Assembly: GCF_000423625.1 (NCBI RefSeq) | Contig: NZ_AUII01000009.1 | Location: 1-64,000, forward strand | Reading direction: 5' to 3' | DNA from: Pseudonocardia asaccharolytica DSM 44247 = NBRC 16224 | GTDB lineage: Bacteria; Actinomycetota; Actinomycetes; Mycobacteriales; Pseudonocardiaceae | Length of the DNA: 64,000 nucleotides | Shown: positions 16,826-25,804 of the stretch, piece after piece | How positions within the stretch are numbered: the stretch's first letter is position 1 | Layout: each line of letters begins with the position of its first letter | The notes under the pieces: model-generated | The model's database searches: none | Seen by the model: the letters and a program-made list of their open reading frames with translations, nothing else | What the model was told of the DNA's origin: nothing | Translations under genes and position numbers: made by a program

Positions 16826-17159
16826 CGCACACGCCCTTCCGATTCATGTCCTCGTCGGCCGCTTTGACGGCCGATCCGACCTGCACCCATCACAACCCGA
16901 ACAGCGATACGCCCACCAGTGGCCTGATGACCTGACTTGGCCCCGCCCAGGTGGCCGCTGGGCTCCGCACGCGACTGGCCATCTGGCCACGCTCGCCGTT
17001 CCCCTTCGCCGGCATCAGTTCCCGCGGGCCATTCGGCCAGGAAGAGGAGGGCCACGGCAGGGCCGGGTAGGCGGGGTGATATCGGCCGATGGGCCATTGG
17101 TGCACCCCATCGGGCCGTGCTGGACTTTGTCGTCCACATCACTCGACGACAGAGGCGAA
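16826..17159. promoter_or_regulatory. Divergent promoter region between Rieske operon and SDR-permease operon
   Basis: 334 bp without a supported gene. A perfect inverted repeat TCGGCCG-N6-CGGCCGA lies at 16855-16874, 30 bp upstream of the oxygenase start, where an operator would block or activate it. An 8-bp palindrome GGTGCACC at 17099-17106, flanked by GATGGG/CCCATC, lies 55 bp upstream of the SDR gene. Both are candidate operators; no regulator gene is adjacent. Confidence 0.4.
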
Positions 17160-17969
17160 ATGGGTGAAATGCAGTCCGACCCGGGTCCCGACAGCCCGAC
17201 GACGGGCACAAGCAGTCAGCGCGTTGCCATCATCACCGGCGCAACGGGTTCGCTCGGACGGGCGATCGCCCACCGGCTTGCATCCGCCGGCTTCCGGCTC
17301 GCACTCGTCGGCCGCCGGCAACCGGTTCTGGACGAGCTGGCGGCCGAGCTCGACGCTGCCGAGAGCGGCATCGTCACCACAGTCGTGGCCGACTTGGCTG
17401 AGCCGGGAGGCGCCGCGCGCGCTGTCACCCACGCCCACGATCGGTTCGGCCGGATGGATGTCCTGGTCAACAACGCGGGTGGCTGGAGCGGATCGGCTCT
17501 CGGGCCGTTCGCCGAGAAGTCCGAGAAGGACCTTCGGGCGGAGCTGGAGGACAACCTGATCAGCACGGTGCTGGCCTGTCGTGCCGCGGTCCCGCACATG
17601 CTCGAACAACGCTACGGACGCATCGTCAACATCTCCTCGGTAGCCGGGATCATCGGGCTGGACGGCCACGCGGCGTACTCCGCGGCCAAGGCGGGCCACA
17701 TCGGCCTGGCCCGCCAGCTCGCGTTCGAACTGGGCAAGGACGGGATCACCGCCAACTGCGTCGCGCCCGGCCCGGTGTCGACCGTGCAGGTACGTCAGAT
17801 GATCGAGCAGGGACACCCCGGGATTCAAACGATGCTGGAGGCCACCCCGACCGGCCGACTGACCTCGGCCGAGCAGATCGCCGATGCCGTGGCGTTCTTC
17901 GCCTCCGAAACGGCCGGACAGATCAACGGTCAATTCTTGGTAATCGACGGCGGAATGTCGTCCGCCTGA
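17160..17969 (+). CDS. Short-chain dehydrogenase/reductase, FabG-like
   Basis: 269 residues from ATG 17160; the in-frame ATG 17169 is an alternative. The cofactor motif is TGATGSLG (26-33), and NNAG lies at 104-107. An intact catalytic set S160 (NISSVAG), Y173 and K177 (AAYSAAKAG) contrasts with the degenerate SDR of the facing operon. The C-terminal GQINGQFLVIDGGMSSA is typical. It could oxidise a diol or alcohol intermediate; a cis-dihydrodiol dehydrogenase role is attractive beside a Rieske oxygenase but not proven. It shares an operon with the NCS1 permease. Confidence 0.88.
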   Translation: MGEMQSDPGPDSPTTGTSSQRVAIITGATGSLGRAIAHRLASAGFRLALVGRRQPVLDELAAELDAAESGIVTTVVADLAEPGGAARAVTHAHDRFGRMDVLVNNAGGWSGSALGPFAEKSEKDLRAELEDNLISTVLACRAAVPHMLEQRYGRIVNISSVAGIIGLDGHAAYSAAKAGHIGLARQLAFELGKDGITANCVAPGPVSTVQVRQMIEQGHPGIQTMLEATPTGRLTSAEQIADAVAFFASETAGQINGQFLVIDGGMSSA

Positions 17970-18014
17970 CTCACCACGTCCTGGGCGGTCTCTAGGGAGA
18001 TGGAGGACACAACC

Positions 18015-19439
18015 ATGAGCACAAGAGCACCAGTGGGCGACGGGTCGACGCCGCAGATCGTCGAAGAACACCGGGACGACGACTTCGCGACCCAGGTCGT
18101 TCCTGCCGAGGCTCGGCTGAGTCGTGGCAAGGTACACATGGCGAGCTGGGCGATGCTCGTCGGCATGATCTACTTGTTCCAGGGTGCGCTCGCGGCGACG
18201 CTGGCAGGAACGAAACAGGCCATCATCGGCCTTCTCGTGTCGGCCGCACTGATGGCGCTGTTCAACATGCCGATGGTACGACTCGGCATCAGTACCGGGA
18301 AGGGCAGTTCCCTCGCCTCGGAACAGGTCTTCGGCAAGCTGGGCCGGTTCCTCATCATCCTGCTGCTCGCGATCGCGACGATCTACTTCACGGTTTTCGA
18401 AGGAAGCGTCATCGCGGTCAGTTTCCAGCACTATGTGGGTGGCGATCTTCGGATCTGGTATGTCGTTGCGGTGGTCGGGATGCTGCCGCTGATGATGGGC
18501 GCCGTCCTGACATGGCTGGACAAGATCAATGCAGTGCTGCTTCCGCTGTACGTCGCCGGCGTGCTGGCGGCAGTGGTGCTGGCGGCGATGAACGGCAACC
18601 CGACGGGTTGGCTCGAGTATCCAGGGGTCGTCCCGGCCGCGGCGCAAGTGATCCCGGGCTGGGTCACCACCGTGGTGATCTATCTCGGCGTGTGGCTGAT
18701 CATTCCGGTGTCGAACGACTTCTCACGATTCGGCAGGAACGAGGACGCGCGCTACCACCGGTGGGTGACCTTCGGTCCGGTATTCACCACGATCACTCTG
18801 GTGGTCAACGGCATCATCGGCATGTTCGTCGTCCAATCGGTGCTGCCGCGCTCGGAGGCCGCCTCGGAGGTCGGTGTCGCGATCGCGCTGGTCCAGTTGA
18901 TGGGTGTAGTCGGTCTGGTGTTCATCGTCGTGACCCAGATGCGGATCCAGACGCTGAACTTCTACCTCTCATCGCTCAACATTCAACGTCTTATCCAAGA
19001 AGCCACCGGCCGGCGGGTGCGGCGCAAACTGTTGGTCGCCGTGGTGGCGGTCGTGGCGGTGGTGCTGATGCTCACCGATGTCTTCTCCTACCTGCTGCAG
19101 ACATTGCAGTGGTTTGGCATCTTCTTCGTCGGCTGGGGTGGCATCATGGCCACCTGTGTCGCGTTCGGTGGGATGCGGACGAACTTTGCACCGGCTACGG
19201 AAACAACCAAGCCACGCCTGTTGACTCCGGCGACGGCGGTGTGGCTCTTCTCGGCAGCCGTCGGCATCGCGCTGCTGCAGAGTGCTGAGGCACTACCGCT
19301 ACTCGCCCAGCTGGCTCCGATCATCTCACTCGGGATCGCAGTGGTCGGGTACCTGCTGGTCGTACTCGCGCAACGGTTCACAGACAGGGCTGAGCCCGGA
19401 TCGAACGGTGTGGCTGTCATCAGCCGAGGCTCTTCGTGA
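18015..19439 (+). CDS. NCS1/cytosine permease family transporter
   Basis: 474 residues if started at ATG 18015, which has GGAGG 8 nt upstream. ATG 18000 would have its ribosome site too close. Twelve hydrophobic segments are recognisable, starting at MASWAMLVGMIYLFQGAL. The motif LAGTKQAIIGLL and the arrangement resemble CodB-like NCS1 permeases, which import cytosine, purines, allantoin, hydantoins or related N-heterocycles. Located 45 bp after the SDR and opposite the Rieske operon, it is the likely uptake system for the pathway substrate. This is one of the main reasons to infer an N-containing substrate. Confidence 0.88.
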   Translation: MSTRAPVGDGSTPQIVEEHRDDDFATQVVPAEARLSRGKVHMASWAMLVGMIYLFQGALAATLAGTKQAIIGLLVSAALMALFNMPMVRLGISTGKGSSLASEQVFGKLGRFLIILLLAIATIYFTVFEGSVIAVSFQHYVGGDLRIWYVVAVVGMLPLMMGAVLTWLDKINAVLLPLYVAGVLAAVVLAAMNGNPTGWLEYPGVVPAAAQVIPGWVTTVVIYLGVWLIIPVSNDFSRFGRNEDARYHRWVTFGPVFTTITLVVNGIIGMFVVQSVLPRSEAASEVGVAIALVQLMGVVGLVFIVVTQMRIQTLNFYLSSLNIQRLIQEATGRRVRRKLLVAVVAVVAVVLMLTDVFSYLLQTLQWFGIFFVGWGGIMATCVAFGGMRTNFAPATETTKPRLLTPATAVWLFSAAVGIALLQSAEALPLLAQLAPIISLGIAVVGYLLVVLAQRFTDRAEPGSNGVAVISRGSS

Positions 19440-19560
19440 GCATCGGGGCGGTAGCCGCACGCACAGCCGGGGGAAGATCGACCGTGTCGCGCAGCTATTC
19501 GCGGATCCGAGTCCGAGCCCGGACGTCGCGCAACCCCTGACTTGACGACGTCCGGCCGAC

Positions 19561-19591
19561 GGGCGGTGCGGCCGTGATGACCGCACCGCCC
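19561..19591. terminator. Bidirectional hairpin between permease and response regulator
   Basis: Perfect 11-bp stem GGGCGGTGCGG/CCGCACCGCCC with a 9-nt loop, between two convergent genes (permease ends 19439, regulator ends 19624). Confidence 0.75.
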
Positions 19592-19623
19592 GGTCTCACA
19601 GTCTCCGGGCCCTCGCCCCTGCT

Positions 19624-20316
19624 TCAGGAGGTGCCGGTGGAGCGCCCGTCCGGTCCGTCGATGTCGATGAGACCGCGCGCAATGGCGACGCTGACCGCGG
19701 CCGTCCGGTCATGAACCTCCAGCTTCTCGAACGCCGTCGCCAGGTGTGCCTTCACCGTGCGCGGCGAGAGGAACATCTTGGACGCGATCTCACGGTTGGT
19801 GTGCCCGCGCATCACGTGGGTGAGCACCTCGCGCTCCCGCGCGGTCAGCGACAACCGCTCGGCCGGCGTCTCCGGCTTCGCCGGCTCCCCCGCCGCGAGC
19901 CGGGTCACCAGGCGGCGGGTCAGCGCCGGGGTGAGTGAGACCTCGCCCTGGTGAACCAGCTTGATCGCGTGCAGTACCTCATCGATGGCCGTTCCCTTGA
20001 GCAGGTAGCCCGCCGCCCCGGCCCGCATACACTCGACGAGCCGGTCGTCGTCGTCGATCACGGTCATGATCAGGACTCGGGCGGAGCAGACCGCAGCCAG
20101 CGCGTGGATGAGCTCGGCCCCGGCCGGCGGCGGTATCTCCAGGTCGAGGAGCACGACCGCGGGGTCGGACTCGGCCGCCGCGGCGAGCGCCTCGGTGCCG
20201 GTCGTCGCCGTGGCGACAATGGCGATCTCGGGGGCCCGCCCGAGAACGGCCTTCACCCCCTCCATGACGATCGGATGGTCCTCGACCACCATCATCCGGA
20301 TCTGCGCACCGTCCAC
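19624..20316 (-). CDS. NarL/FixJ-type response regulator
   Basis: 230 residues from GTG 20316; internal ATGs a few codons later are possible. The receiver domain has acidic residues VVEDHP, phospho-acceptor D58 (VVLLDLEIP) and a conserved Lys in GYLLKGTAI. The C-terminal LuxR-type HTH is SLTAREREVLTHVMRGHTNREIA...TVKAHL. It should bind DNA when phosphorylated. The HisKA_3-type kinase that best fits it lies 5.5 kb away at 25805, at the other end of the molybdenum hydroxylase genes, so the pair probably controls this block. Confidence 0.9.
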   Translation of the reverse strand: MDGAQIRMMVVEDHPIVMEGVKAVLGRAPEIAIVATATTGTEALAAAAESDPAVVLLDLEIPPPAGAELIHALAAVCSARVLIMTVIDDDDRLVECMRAGAAGYLLKGTAIDEVLHAIKLVHQGEVSLTPALTRRLVTRLAAGEPAKPETPAERLSLTAREREVLTHVMRGHTNREIASKMFLSPRTVKAHLATAFEKLEVHDRTAAVSVAIARGLIDIDGPDGRSTGTS

Positions 20317-20435
20317 AGCGTTCGACCTACTCGTGTTCTCATCGATGAGCGAATCCGGCCGGGCAGGCGATTCGAGGCATCCCGCCGGCAACGTTGCCCC
20401 CACGCTAACACCCGGCCGGAACAACCGATGTCCGG

Positions 20436-21803
20436 TCAGAGGCCGAGCTCCGCGCGCGGCCGGGTGAGCGTGTCCACCACCGCGTACGCGACGGCCCGGA
20501 CGCCGCGCATCACGTCGTCGACGGACGCGACGCCCATCCCGCCCAGGCCCTCGCGGAACTCGACCGGCGTGGACGCCGGTGGCCACGGGTAACCGATCCG
20601 CGCGCACGGGATCCCGAGCCTGCGGATCAGCGCACCGTCGGTCTGTCCGCTGGCCAGCGGAGTGGACGTGTACGGCCGTCCCTCGACCTCGGCCCAGCCC
20701 CGCTGGCAGGACTGCACGATCCAATGATCGGGATCGGTCCATCCCCCGGGGAGCGAACCGACCATGGCCCAGTCGAGTTCGATGTCGGGATGCCGTTCCC
20801 GCAGCTGGTCGATCATGTCGGCGAACTGCTGCCGCACCCCGGCCGGGGTCATCCTCGGGTTCACCCGCAGATCCAGGTAGATCTCCGTGGTCGCCGAGGG
20901 GAATGCGGGTTTCTCCGGGTTCCCGGCGCGTACCGCGGAGATCCACCCCTCGGGCGCGGTGGTGCCCATGGTGTTCCGGGCGGTGTACGTCGGCATCCAG
21001 GCCTCGATCTCCTGGATCACCGTGGCAGCCGGCACGATCGAGGAGCGAAATCCGGGAGTTCCTCTGGGTATGCCCGCGTAGCCGAACGTGCCGCGGACCG
21101 AGACCTTGAACCAGCACATGCCCGGTTCCTCGGCGAAGACGGCCCACGACGGCTTGAGCACGACCGCCACGTCCGGCGCCATTCCGTGGGCCAGCAGGTG
21201 GTACACGCCGTTGCTCAGGCCGGAGTGGTATCGCCCGCTGATTGACGCCGGCATGCCACCACCAGCGAACCCGACCGCGAGATCGCCCAGCAGCGGGACG
21301 CCTGCGTCCCGCACCGCGTGCAGCACCTCGGTCAGCCCGGCCACCATGCACTTGGGGTTGGCCGCGCCCAGACCGACGACGAGGTCGCCCTCGACGCGTG
21401 CCCGGGGAAGCATGTCGGCGCGCAGCGTGGGACCGACCCAGGGCACGTCGGCCTCCGGGTCGATGTGGGTGTCGATCGGCGCGTAGAGCAGCAGCCGGGC
21501 GCCCCCGCCGCTCCCGGGCAGTTCCCCGGTCACGTTCCCACTGGTATCGGTCATCGGCTGGTACGCCGACCGGACACCCACCTCATTCGCCAGGTGGCCG
21601 GCCATGAACTCCGCGGCCGCCCGCTCCGCTCCCGTCGGGCTGTGGATATCCACCAACCGGGCCAGCAGATCCCGCAGCCGGTCCGGGTCGAGGTGGCGGC
21701 AGATCCGCTCGTAGAGATCGCGCTGCTCGGCGTCCAGTGGCATCTGCCGCGTGGTCACCGGAACCGAGCGATCGCCCGGCACCCGCTCCACTCGCGCGGT
21801 CAC
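20436..21803 (-). CDS. M20-fold protein with degenerate metal site
   Basis: 455 residues from GTG 21803, which overlaps the stop of the molybdenum hydroxylase large subunit (GTGA). The fold matches ArgE/DapE-type M20 hydrolases along its length. An HxD is present at 113-115 (DTHID). The bridging-Asp position reads N149 (GLGAANPKC), the Glu pair is replaced by AGGGMP around 180-185, the later EPT block is LKPS, and the C-terminal His is not evident. It is probably not a typical two-metal peptidase. Translational coupling to the hydroxylase suggests a pathway or assembly role. Upstream codons could be trimmed to later starts. Confidence 0.78.
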   Translation of the reverse strand: MTARVERVPGDRSVPVTTRQMPLDAEQRDLYERICRHLDPDRLRDLLARLVDIHSPTGAERAAAEFMAGHLANEVGVRSAYQPMTDTSGNVTGELPGSGGGARLLLYAPIDTHIDPEADVPWVGPTLRADMLPRARVEGDLVVGLGAANPKCMVAGLTEVLHAVRDAGVPLLGDLAVGFAGGGMPASISGRYHSGLSNGVYHLLAHGMAPDVAVVLKPSWAVFAEEPGMCWFKVSVRGTFGYAGIPRGTPGFRSSIVPAATVIQEIEAWMPTYTARNTMGTTAPEGWISAVRAGNPEKPAFPSATTEIYLDLRVNPRMTPAGVRQQFADMIDQLRERHPDIELDWAMVGSLPGGWTDPDHWIVQSCQRGWAEVEGRPYTSTPLASGQTDGALIRRLGIPCARIGYPWPPASTPVEFREGLGGMGVASVDDVMRGVRAVAYAVVDTLTRPRAELGL

Positions 21804-24196
21804 GATGCGAGCGCGCGCGCGAACGGATCCGGCTTGACCCCGGCGGAGCGGATCATCTCCCGGATGGACCGCGACGAGAGGTTCGTCTGGAGGACCCGCA
21901 CCCCCAGCGGCCCGAGCGCATCGTGCACGGCGTTCGCGATGGCCGATGGCCCGCAGATCGTGGTCGCCTCGCCGGCTCCGCGGAACCCGCCCAGCAGTTC
22001 TGACGGGTGCTCCCGGTGGTGGGTGTGCACCCGCGGCACGTCGGAGAACGAGGGGATGAGGTAGTCGAGCAACGTGCTGGTCAGCGGCTGTCCCTGAGCG
22101 TCGTGAACGACCTCCTCGAGCAGTACCGCGCCCAGAGCCTGCGCGAACCCACCCTGGATCTGACCGTCCAGCAGCAGCGGGTTGATCACGGTTCCGCAGT
22201 CGTGCACGATGCGGAAACTGCGGATGACGACCTGCCCGGTACCGGCATCGATCTCCACGACCGCCGCCGCGGCCGCCGTGGAGAAGGTGCTGCCGGCGTT
22301 CATCCTCCCGGTCGCATCCGGGAACGGATCGGCCAGCCCGGGGTCCAGGCTCGCGATCGTGGCCAGCCCGGGATCCATCCCCGGCGGCAGCAGGAACGTC
22401 TGCAGGTAGGCGGCGTGCGCGACCTCCGCGAACGTCACCCGGCCGGCTCCGGCCGAGAAGGTCCCCTCGCTCAGCTCCACCTCCTCGCCGTCCACCCGCA
22501 GCATGTGGGCGGCGATCGCGGTCATCTTGTCCCGGATCTGTCGAGTCCCCTTGAGCACCACACCGCCGCCGGCGGTCGCCGACCGGCTACCCCAGGTCCC
22601 CATCCCGTGCGGGAGCAGGGCGGTGTCGCCGTCGGAGACGTCGATGGCGCTCATCGGAATCGTGAGCACGTCCGCGGCGATCTGCGCGTAGATGGTCTGA
22701 TGCCCCTGGCCCTGCGACTTGGTGCCGCAGTTGATGCTCACGTGGCCGTTGGGCTGCACCACCACCGACGCCATCTCGTAGCCGCCGAACTGGCTGCAGA
22801 ACCCGAAGAGGTTGGCGGTGCTGCATTCGACGAGGTTCGCCAGGCCGACCCCGACGAGCCGGCCCTCGCGGCGGGCCTCCTCCTGGTCACGCCGGACCGC
22901 CGGATAGTCCAGCTCGTCGAGCAGGACCTCCATCTGCTCGTGGAAGCTCGGCGTGTCGTACCGGTTGCCGGTGGCACTGAAGTACGGGCGCGGCGCGTCC
23001 GGGACCATGTTCCGGCGGCGGACGTCGGCGGGGTCGACCCCGGTCGCGTCGGCGACCAGGTCCATGACCCGCTCGATCGTGAAGTTGGCCTGTGGCTGTC
23101 CGAAGCCGCGGTAGGCGCCCATCGGGGGCTTGTTGGTGGCGACGCCGGTGAGCCGGTACTCGAACGCCTCGATGTCGTAGGTGCCGGGCAGCATCGAGGT
23201 GGTGATCAGCGCCGGGCCGATGCTGCTGAAGTACAGCGTCGGGCTGCCGAGATCGGCGATCACGTGGGTCCGCACGCCCAGGACCCGGCCGTCCGAGCGG
23301 TAGGCGACCTCCACATCGTGCTCCTGCTGCCGGGACTGCACGGAACCGGTCAGCGACTCGCTGCGGTCCGCGGACCAGGTCACCGGGTCCGGCACGAGCG
23401 TGGCGACGACGGCGATCAGCAGCTCCTCGCGGTGGAAGTGCTGCTTGTTGCCGAAACCACCGCCCATATCGGGCGCGATCACCCGGACCTTCTCCAGCGG
23501 GAGGGCGGTGACGTCGGCGACCACGGTCCGCAGGTTGTGCGGTTGCTGGTTGGAGCTGTAGAGCAGCAGCTCCCCGCGGGTGCGGTCGAAGTGGCCGCAG
23601 GCACCATGGCCCTCCAGCGGAAGACCCACGATCCGATGGTGGGCGATGGTCTCACGCAGCACGCCGTCCGCCCGCGCGACCGCGGCGTCGAAGTCGCCGT
23701 TGGCGAAACCGCCGGCGTAGAAGACGTTGTCGCCCCATTCCTCGAACAGCAGCGGCGCCGACTCCTCGCCGTCGTCGCCCAGGCTCGCGCGCACGTCGGT
23801 CACGACATCGAGCTCGTCGAGATCCAGCTCGATGAGCTCCAGGGCATCCTCGGCGACGTACCGGCTCTCGGCCACCACGACCGCGAGGGGCTCGCCGACG
23901 TAGCGAACCTTCTCGTCGGCCAGGCAGTACCACTCCAGTGGGCGGATACCGGGAACCGCAAGCCGATGCGACAGCGGCCGGCTGTGCTCCTTCAGATCGG
24001 CCGCGGTGAACACCGCGACGACACCGGGGAGGGCCTTCGCCGCGGTCGTGTCGATGCCGTTGACCCGGGCGTGCGCCACCGGGCTGCGCAGGATCGCGGC
24101 GTGCTTCAGCCCGGCCGGTCGGAGATCCGCCAGGTAGCGTCCCGCTCCGGTGAGGAACCGGACGTCCTCCTTGCGTGTAACCCGCTCGCCGATCAT
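21800..24196 (-). CDS. Molybdenum hydroxylase large subunit (xanthine dehydrogenase family)
   Basis: 798 residues from ATG 24196, overlapping the small-subunit stop in ATGA. It binds the molybdopterin cytosine dinucleotide cofactor and hydroxylates the substrate with water-derived oxygen. Visible motifs are GGGFGNKQHFHREE near 260, AYRGFGQPQ near 375, GQGHQTIYAQIAADVL near 505 and the catalytic-Glu loop GGFRGAGEATTICGPSAIANAV near 745. The CoxL motif AYXCSFR of true CO dehydrogenase is absent, so it is a CoxL-like form II enzyme, probably for an N-heteroaromatic or aldehyde. Encoded with FeS and FAD subunits in the order medium-small-large. Confidence 0.92.
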   Translation of the reverse strand: MIGERVTRKEDVRFLTGAGRYLADLRPAGLKHAAILRSPVAHARVNGIDTTAAKALPGVVAVFTAADLKEHSRPLSHRLAVPGIRPLEWYCLADEKVRYVGEPLAVVVAESRYVAEDALELIELDLDELDVVTDVRASLGDDGEESAPLLFEEWGDNVFYAGGFANGDFDAAVARADGVLRETIAHHRIVGLPLEGHGACGHFDRTRGELLLYSSNQQPHNLRTVVADVTALPLEKVRVIAPDMGGGFGNKQHFHREELLIAVVATLVPDPVTWSADRSESLTGSVQSRQQEHDVEVAYRSDGRVLGVRTHVIADLGSPTLYFSSIGPALITTSMLPGTYDIEAFEYRLTGVATNKPPMGAYRGFGQPQANFTIERVMDLVADATGVDPADVRRRNMVPDAPRPYFSATGNRYDTPSFHEQMEVLLDELDYPAVRRDQEEARREGRLVGVGLANLVECSTANLFGFCSQFGGYEMASVVVQPNGHVSINCGTKSQGQGHQTIYAQIAADVLTIPMSAIDVSDGDTALLPHGMGTWGSRSATAGGGVVLKGTRQIRDKMTAIAAHMLRVDGEEVELSEGTFSAGAGRVTFAEVAHAAYLQTFLLPPGMDPGLATIASLDPGLADPFPDATGRMNAGSTFSTAAAAAVVEIDAGTGQVVIRSFRIVHDCGTVINPLLLDGQIQGGFAQALGAVLLEEVVHDAQGQPLTSTLLDYLIPSFSDVPRVHTHHREHPSELLGGFRGAGEATTICGPSAIANAVHDALGPLGVRVLQTNLSSRSIREMIRSAGVKPDPFARALAS

Positions 24197-24711
24197 CCCG
24201 ACACCTCCGCCTGGGTCGGCTCGTTGTCCGGGACAGCCGCGACCGAGCTGCTCTCGGCCGCGGCATCGAGGACAGCGTCCACGATGGAGACGTAACCCGT
24301 ACACCGGCACAGGTTCCCGGACATTTCGTGGCGGACCCGCTCGGGAGTCAGCCCACCGTTGGCCCGGCCGACCACGTCGAGTGCCTGCATGATCATTCCG
24401 GGGGTGCAGAAGCCGCACTGCAGGCCGTGCCGCTCGGACAGGGCGCGCTGGATCGGGGCCAGATCCTCGGTGGTGCCGACGCCTTCGACGGTGGTGACCG
24501 ACCGGTTGTCGGCCTGCACGGCGAACAGCAGGCAGGACAGCACCGGGGTGCCGTCGAGGTGCACGGTGCAAGCACCGCACGCGCCCTGCTCGCACGCCTT
24601 GTGGGTGCCGGTCAACCCCAGGCGGTCCCGCAGGACATCCGCCAGGTGCTCGCGAGGATCGACCTCCACCGAGACCGGCTCCCCATTCACCAGCAGTGCG
24701 ATCTCTCTCAT
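24193..24711 (-). CDS. Molybdenum hydroxylase small [2Fe-2S] subunit
   Basis: 172 residues from ATG 24711. Two [2Fe-2S] clusters are predicted: plant-type C40, C45, C48 and C60 (CEQGACGAC...SC), and the alpha-helical cluster C99, C102, C135 and C137 (CGFC...CRC). It carries electrons from the Mo site to the FAD subunit. It overlaps both neighbours by four bases, so the three subunits are probably made in equal amounts. The roughly 20 residues after the domain are a loose Ser/Ala-rich tail. Confidence 0.94.
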   Translation of the reverse strand: MREIALLVNGEPVSVEVDPREHLADVLRDRLGLTGTHKACEQGACGACTVHLDGTPVLSCLLFAVQADNRSVTTVEGVGTTEDLAPIQRALSERHGLQCGFCTPGMIMQALDVVGRANGGLTPERVRHEMSGNLCRCTGYVSIVDAVLDAAAESSSVAAVPDNEPTQAEVSG

Positions 24712-25601
24712 CGTGCGCCTCCGTTGGAGAGGCTGCCGGCGGCACGCGTCCACGCGGCCGGCAGCGCCCTGACGAGTAACACCTGAAGCAGGTCGCGCCG
24801 GTCCTCGGCGCTGGCTCGCAGGTCGGCGGCAGGGCGGATGACCTCGGCCGCGCGGGACGCGACGTGGCGCAACAGACCCTCGCTCAGCTCGGTCTCGCCG
24901 ACCAGCTCGCCCAGCGCGGAGCCGAGGTCGATCGGCGTCGGCCCGACGCCGCCAGCCGCCGCCCGCACCCGGACGCAGCCGCCTCCGGGGGCCAGGTCGA
25001 TGCACGCGGCCACGCTCGCCACCGCGAAGTCCCCGGCTCGGGGCGCGTACTCCTGTATCACCCAACCGCGCCCAGGGACGGTGCCGGGAACCCGGACCTG
25101 ACAGATGAGCTCGTCATCTTCCAGGGTCGTGGTGAAGAAGCCGTCGAACAGCTCCGCGATCGGCAGGGAGCGGCGCCCGGTCCCGCCCTGGACCGTCACC
25201 TCGGCATCGAGGGCGAGCAGCGCGCAGCCGAGTTCGGCCGAGGGGTCGGAGTGGGCGAGCGAGCCGCCGACGGTGCCACGGTTGCGCACCTGCGGATGGC
25301 CGATCAGCCCCGCGGCCTCGGCCAGGATCGGTGCGACGCGAGCCACCTCGGGATCGAACTCGAGTCGGCGGTGGCGGATCAGCGCGCCCAGGTGTAGGTC
25401 ACCATCGGCGACCCGAAGGAAATCCAGCTCGGCGACCTGGTTGATGTCGACGAGCTGGGTCGGCGCGGCGAGCCGGAGGTTCATGAGCGGAACCAGACTC
25501 TGGCCGCCGGCCAGCACTTTCGCGGAGTCGTCGGCGCCGAGCACCGAGACGACGTCGGCCACGCTGGTGGGAGCGAGATAGTCGAATCGGGCCGGCCGCA
25601 T
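24708..25601 (-). CDS. Molybdenum hydroxylase medium FAD subunit
   Basis: 297 residues from ATG 25601. It belongs to the CoxM/CutM family and binds FAD through AGGQSLVPLMNLR (33-45) and TVGGSLAHSDPSAE (near 110), with a CO dehydrogenase flavoprotein C-terminal domain. It passes electrons from the iron-sulfur subunit to an acceptor. First gene of the hydroxylase operon; the ribosome site before ATG 25601 is weak. Assembly factors such as CoxD/XdhC are not seen in the window and would have to act from elsewhere. Confidence 0.92.
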   Translation of the reverse strand: MRPARFDYLAPTSVADVVSVLGADDSAKVLAGGQSLVPLMNLRLAAPTQLVDINQVAELDFLRVADGDLHLGALIRHRRLEFDPEVARVAPILAEAAGLIGHPQVRNRGTVGGSLAHSDPSAELGCALLALDAEVTVQGGTGRRSLPIAELFDGFFTTTLEDDELICQVRVPGTVPGRGWVIQEYAPRAGDFAVASVAACIDLAPGGGCVRVRAAAGGVGPTPIDLGSALGELVGETELSEGLLRHVASRAAEVIRPAADLRASAEDRRDLLQVLLVRALPAAWTRAAGSLSNGGAR

Positions 25602-25804
25602 CACAAATTCCGAACGCTGCTGATGGGTTGCACGCGAAGTCCTCCTTGACCGGGAATACGACGACGGCTGCACGCGCACGATCTCGTCGAGCCAGGCTAA
25701 AGATCGCGCTCCCCGGCTGCCTACTGTCCATCCAGCCGTTCTCGGCGGGCCACCCGGACCATGACCGCCCGGCTGGACGGCCGACCCACGAGCTGGGCCG
25801 TGCC

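Noticed and set aside
21800..25601. True aerobic CO dehydrogenase
   Set aside because: The large subunit lacks the AYXCSFR active-site loop.
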